From positions 1 through 7,133 of the forward strand of contig WUQV01000122.1 in the NCBI GenBank assembly GCA_009889585.1: DNA of 7,133 nt. The letters are read 5' to 3'. The notes beneath the pieces are model-generated. The model ran no database searches. It had not been told where the DNA came from and worked only from the letters and a program-made list of their open reading frames with translations. The translations under genes were made by a program, and so were the position numbers. The first letter of the stretch is position 1; the number at the start of each line of letters is the position of its first letter. The DNA comes from Candidatus Bathyarchaeota archaeon. GTDB taxonomy: Archaea; Thermoproteota; Bathyarchaeia; Bathyarchaeales; WUQV01. Below, one piece after another: positions 5,535 to 7,133 of this stretch.

Positions 5535-5822
5535 TTGAGCGAGGTAAGGCATTGCCTTCCGACTTGTAAGTTATTTAAATGCGCGAAGAAAGCTTTAACG
5601 TTTCGTGGGAAGCTCATTTGGTGTCAATGGGCTGAGGAGAGATGCGAAGTTAAAAATTGTGTTTATGCTACTTGTTTAAAGCGGAAATTATTGCCCAGCG
5701 GGATATGTGGAGAGACCGTGAAGAGGAAGACGATTGAAGTGGAGCCGGAAGAAGTCGCAAGGCTAACGGTTAAGTTGAAGGGCAAGGCCTTTAGAAAGAT
5801 CGGGGAAAGGGAGGCGTTTTAA
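5535..5822 (+). CDS. Small eight-cysteine protein, function unknown
   Basis: A 95-residue basic protein starts at TTG 5535 (first residues MSEVRHCLPTCKLFKC). Its cysteines are at 7, 11, 16, 30, 37, 42, 47 and 58, giving C-x3-C-x4-C, then C-x6-C-x4-C-x4-C and a final C 11 residues later. Eight cysteines in the first 58 residues could hold two metal sites (Zn or Fe-S). The spacing is not a standard zinc ribbon or ferredoxin. The C-terminal third (EVEPEEVARLTVKLKGKAF) lacks cysteines and is charged. GAGGGGCGA at 5518-5526 is a purine-rich site before the start, at a long spacing. It is convergent with rpoP; the two stops are three bases apart. I have a faint memory of similar archaeal hypothetical proteins (CxWA...CxYAxCLKRKLLPxGxCG) but no function. 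Confidence 0.75.
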   Translation: MSEVRHCLPTCKLFKCAKKALTFRGKLIWCQWAEERCEVKNCVYATCLKRKLLPSGICGETVKRKTIEVEPEEVARLTVKLKGKAFRKIGEREAF

Positions 5823-5825
5823 GCT

Positions 5826-5993
5826 TCAAACGGCTTTGACGCGCTTAATGATCGGAGGCCTTATCTTCTTAAGAACCCTATAACGGCATTCAGGGCATTG
5901 AACCTCCCCCCTTTTCTCGATATCCTCGGCTGAGACCTTGGCCCCACACCTAACGCATTCGTAAATTATTCCAGCTAATGCCTTCTCCGCCAT
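5826..5993 (-). CDS. rpoP: DNA-directed RNA polymerase subunit P (Rpb12)
   Basis: The minus strand encodes 55 residues from ATG 5993. YECVRCGAKV and EVQCPECRYRVLKK give Cys13, Cys16, Cys33 and Cys36, the zinc-binding site of Rpb12. The C-terminal IRPPIIKRVKAV is the family hallmark that packs against the Rpb2/Rpb3 side of RNA polymerase. Length is normal, slightly extended at the N-terminus. One small oddity: Arg37 follows the second CxxC where most archaeal homologues have Gly. It is divergent from the Trm5-family gene and convergent, with a three-base gap, to the eight-cysteine gene. The common archaeal neighbour rpl37ae is not upstream here. Confidence 0.95.
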   Translation of the reverse strand: MAEKALAGIIYECVRCGAKVSAEDIEKRGEVQCPECRYRVLKKIRPPIIKRVKAV

Positions 5994-5999
5994 TTGACG

Positions 6000-6032
6000 T
6001 AAATAAATATCTAAAAGGACGTTAATAAACGT
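6000..6032. promoter_or_regulatory. Divergent promoter region of rpoP and the Trm5-family gene
   Basis: The 68-bp gap between the two divergent genes holds two AT-rich sites: TAAATAAATAT near 6000-6010 and a near-palindrome, ACGTTAATAAACGT, at 6019-6032. The latter is about 30 nt from TTG 6062 on the plus strand and about 30 nt from ATG 5993 on the minus strand (there read TTTATTAA), so it could serve both genes. The site at 6000-6010 is too close to ATG 5993 to be the TATA box for that start. Confidence 0.45.
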
Positions 6033-6049
6033 TCATGAGCATCGCTTAA

Positions 6050-6055
6050 GAGGGG
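6050..6055 (+). promoter_or_regulatory. Ribosome binding site supporting the TTG start
   Basis: GAGGGG ends six bases before TTG 6062. A second strong match, GGAGGT (6068-6073), lies just inside the gene but has no suitable start codon after it. Confidence 0.4.
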
Positions 6056-6061
6056 CGTACG

Positions 6062-6919
6062 TTGAAAGGAGGTATTAAAAGTTACCTTAAGGACGAGCTA
6101 GCTCAAGAGGAGCTAAAGATGATATACAGGTCTTATGACGTAATCGGGGATATAGCCGTCTTACGAGTTCGAGAGGGATCAAAGAGGTTCATCCCCTTGA
6201 TAGCTAAGGCGATCTTACTTATGCATAAGAACGTTAAATCCATTTGGTGTCAAATAGGTCCAATAGTTGGAGATCTAAGGCTTCGTGAGTTAACGTGGGT
6301 AGCAGGCGAAAAAAGGGCTGAAACTATTCATAAGGAGCACGGCTGCAAGTTTAAAGTTGATATAGAGAAGTGTTATTTCTCGCCAAGGCTATCATATGAG
6401 CGTATGAGAATAGTTCAGCAAGTGAAGCCTAGCGAAGTAGTTGTGAATATGTTCGCTGGAGTTGGTACGTATTCAATATTGATAGCTAAGCATACGAAGG
6501 TTGATGTCATATACTCCATTGATATAAACTTAGATGCTGTTAACTATATGCATGAGAACGTCAAGCTTAATAAAGTAGAGGGAAAGGTTATCCCCATCGA
6601 AGGAGATGCTAGAGCCGTTATAGAAAGAGGACTAAAAGGTGTTGCGGATAGGGTTTTAATGCCTTTACCTGAAAGAGCGTATGAGTTCCTCGATTGTGCG
6701 TTGTTAACGTTAAAGCCTAGTGGAGGAATTATTCATTATTATGACTTTGAACATGCTAGGAAGGATGAGGATCCTGTCGAAAAGGTTAGGAATAAGGTCT
6801 CGAAGAGGTTGAGGGAGCTAAATGTAGACTTCGAGGTGATATCCTCTAAGGTCGTTAGAGGCGTTGGGCCGAATTGGTATCAAGTCGTTTTAGATATATT
6901 AGTGAAGCCTAAGCGTTAA
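6062..6919 (+). CDS. Trm5-family tRNA (guanine-37) methyltransferase
   Basis: A 285-residue class I SAM methyltransferase of the Trm5/Taw2 family (COG2520). YRSYDVIGDIAVL (22-34) opens the middle domain; YFSPRLSYERMRI (105-117) is the Trm5 block that positions the target guanine; NMFAGVGTYSI (129-139) is SAM motif I; SIDIN (152-156) and GDAR (181-184) are further SAM contacts; DRVLMPLPERAYEFL (196-210) is the NPPY-like motif region. There MPLP replaces the NLP/NPPY seen in Trm5b. Likely reaction: m1G37 on tRNA, which prevents frameshifting and supplies the Taw1 substrate. It might instead be a Trm5a/Taw22-type enzyme, which also methylates imG-14, or less likely Taw2, which I recall as lacking the FSPRLS-MPLP pattern. 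The separate N-terminal D1 domain of ~330-residue Trm5b is absent. The TTG start is supported by GAGGGG upstream and by the family-like N-terminus (LAQEELKMIYRSYD). Confidence 0.87.
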   Translation: MKGGIKSYLKDELAQEELKMIYRSYDVIGDIAVLRVREGSKRFIPLIAKAILLMHKNVKSIWCQIGPIVGDLRLRELTWVAGEKRAETIHKEHGCKFKVDIEKCYFSPRLSYERMRIVQQVKPSEVVVNMFAGVGTYSILIAKHTKVDVIYSIDINLDAVNYMHENVKLNKVEGKVIPIEGDARAVIERGLKGVADRVLMPLPERAYEFLDCALLTLKPSGGIIHYYDFEHARKDEDPVEKVRNKVSKRLRELNVDFEVISSKVVRGVGPNWYQVVLDILVKPKR

Positions 6920-6964
6920 AAATGCTATGAAGTCCTTTAACGTTAAGCTCATGACCTTTAGATT

Positions 6965-7063
6965 TCCTCTTAGAAGGTATATAGGGTCGAAGCCACGATT
7001 AAATATAAGTGAAGATCGTTCGCTATCCCTTCGATAAGTTAAACGGCCTTCCTTCTAAGAGGA
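6965..7063. repeat. 13-bp inverted repeat, arms 73 bp apart
   Basis: TCCTCTTAGAAGG (6965-6977) and CCTTCTAAGAGGA (7051-7063) are exact reverse complements. The right arm lies inside the partial minus-strand gene, the left arm downstream of it. The spacer holds a TATA-like TTAAATATAA near 7000-7009. It may be a large hairpin at the gene end or a trace of a duplication; function unknown. Confidence 0.45.
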
Positions 7064-7133
7064 TCCTTTGCGGTACTTTATCATGCCACTTTCGTAAGAA
7101 AGATAACTCTTCCTTTTCATCCCTTAATTCATC
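7023..7133 (-). CDS. C-terminal end of an unrecognised protein (partial)
   Basis: The minus strand is open from the right edge to TAG 7023-7025, giving 36 residues: a charged start (DELRDEKEELSFLRKWHDK) followed by VPQRILLEGRPFNLSKG. The run is protein-like in composition and ends cleanly. The family is not recognised and the start lies outside the window. It converges with the Trm5-family gene, leaving about 103 bp between the stops. Confidence 0.45.
   Translation of the reverse strand, partial: DELRDEKEELSFLRKWHDKVPQRILLEGRPFNLSKG

Noticed and set aside
1..7133. CRISPR array
   Set aside because: No regularly spaced direct repeats are present.

Overview
The window is chromosomal DNA from an archaeon. 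Evidence: an RNA polymerase subunit P (Rpb12) gene, two enzymes of archaeal tRNA-G37/wyosine modification (Taw1 and a Trm5-family methyltransferase), TATA-type promoters about 25-35 nt before starts with very short leaders, and TTG starts. GC content is moderate. The phylum cannot be fixed from the sequence; a TACK-type lineage is a guess.

Layout. 1-203: no gene, but three short tandem hairpins. 204-953: one polypeptide fusing a minimal nucleotidyltransferase (MNT) to a HEPN domain. 954-1215: probable worn-out tail of an IS200/IS605 transposase ending in a perfect hairpin. 1216-1908: a retropepsin-like (clan AA) protease gene that appears broken three ways: Asn replaces the catalytic Asp, there is a one-base frameshift near 1480-1485, and about 322 bp is inserted before the last ~24 codons. 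The insert has its own TATA box and a dense set of hairpins, so it may encode an unrecognised structured RNA. 1909-2111: no gene seen. 2112-3074 (minus): Taw1. 3075-3607: intergenic, with the Taw1 promoter, a possible zinc-ribbon gene relic and an 18-bp perfect palindrome. 3608-5488: a secreted, membrane-anchored surface protein built from repeated beta domains. 5535-5822: an unrecognised 95-aa protein with eight cysteines. 5826-5993 (minus): rpoP, convergent with it and three bases away. 6062-6919: Trm5-family methyltransferase, divergent from rpoP over a small shared promoter region. 6920-7133: a 13-bp inverted repeat and the C-terminal end of a minus-strand gene that runs off the window.

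How the genes relate. The clearest link is tRNA-Phe modification: Trm5 makes m1G37, the substrate Taw1 converts to 4-demethylwyosine (imG-14). The two genes lie about 3 kb apart and are not an operon. Most genes seem to be single transcription units with their own TATA boxes. The segment 950-1910 is the accessory, decayed part and the best place to look for something new: the structured insert inside the dead protease gene.
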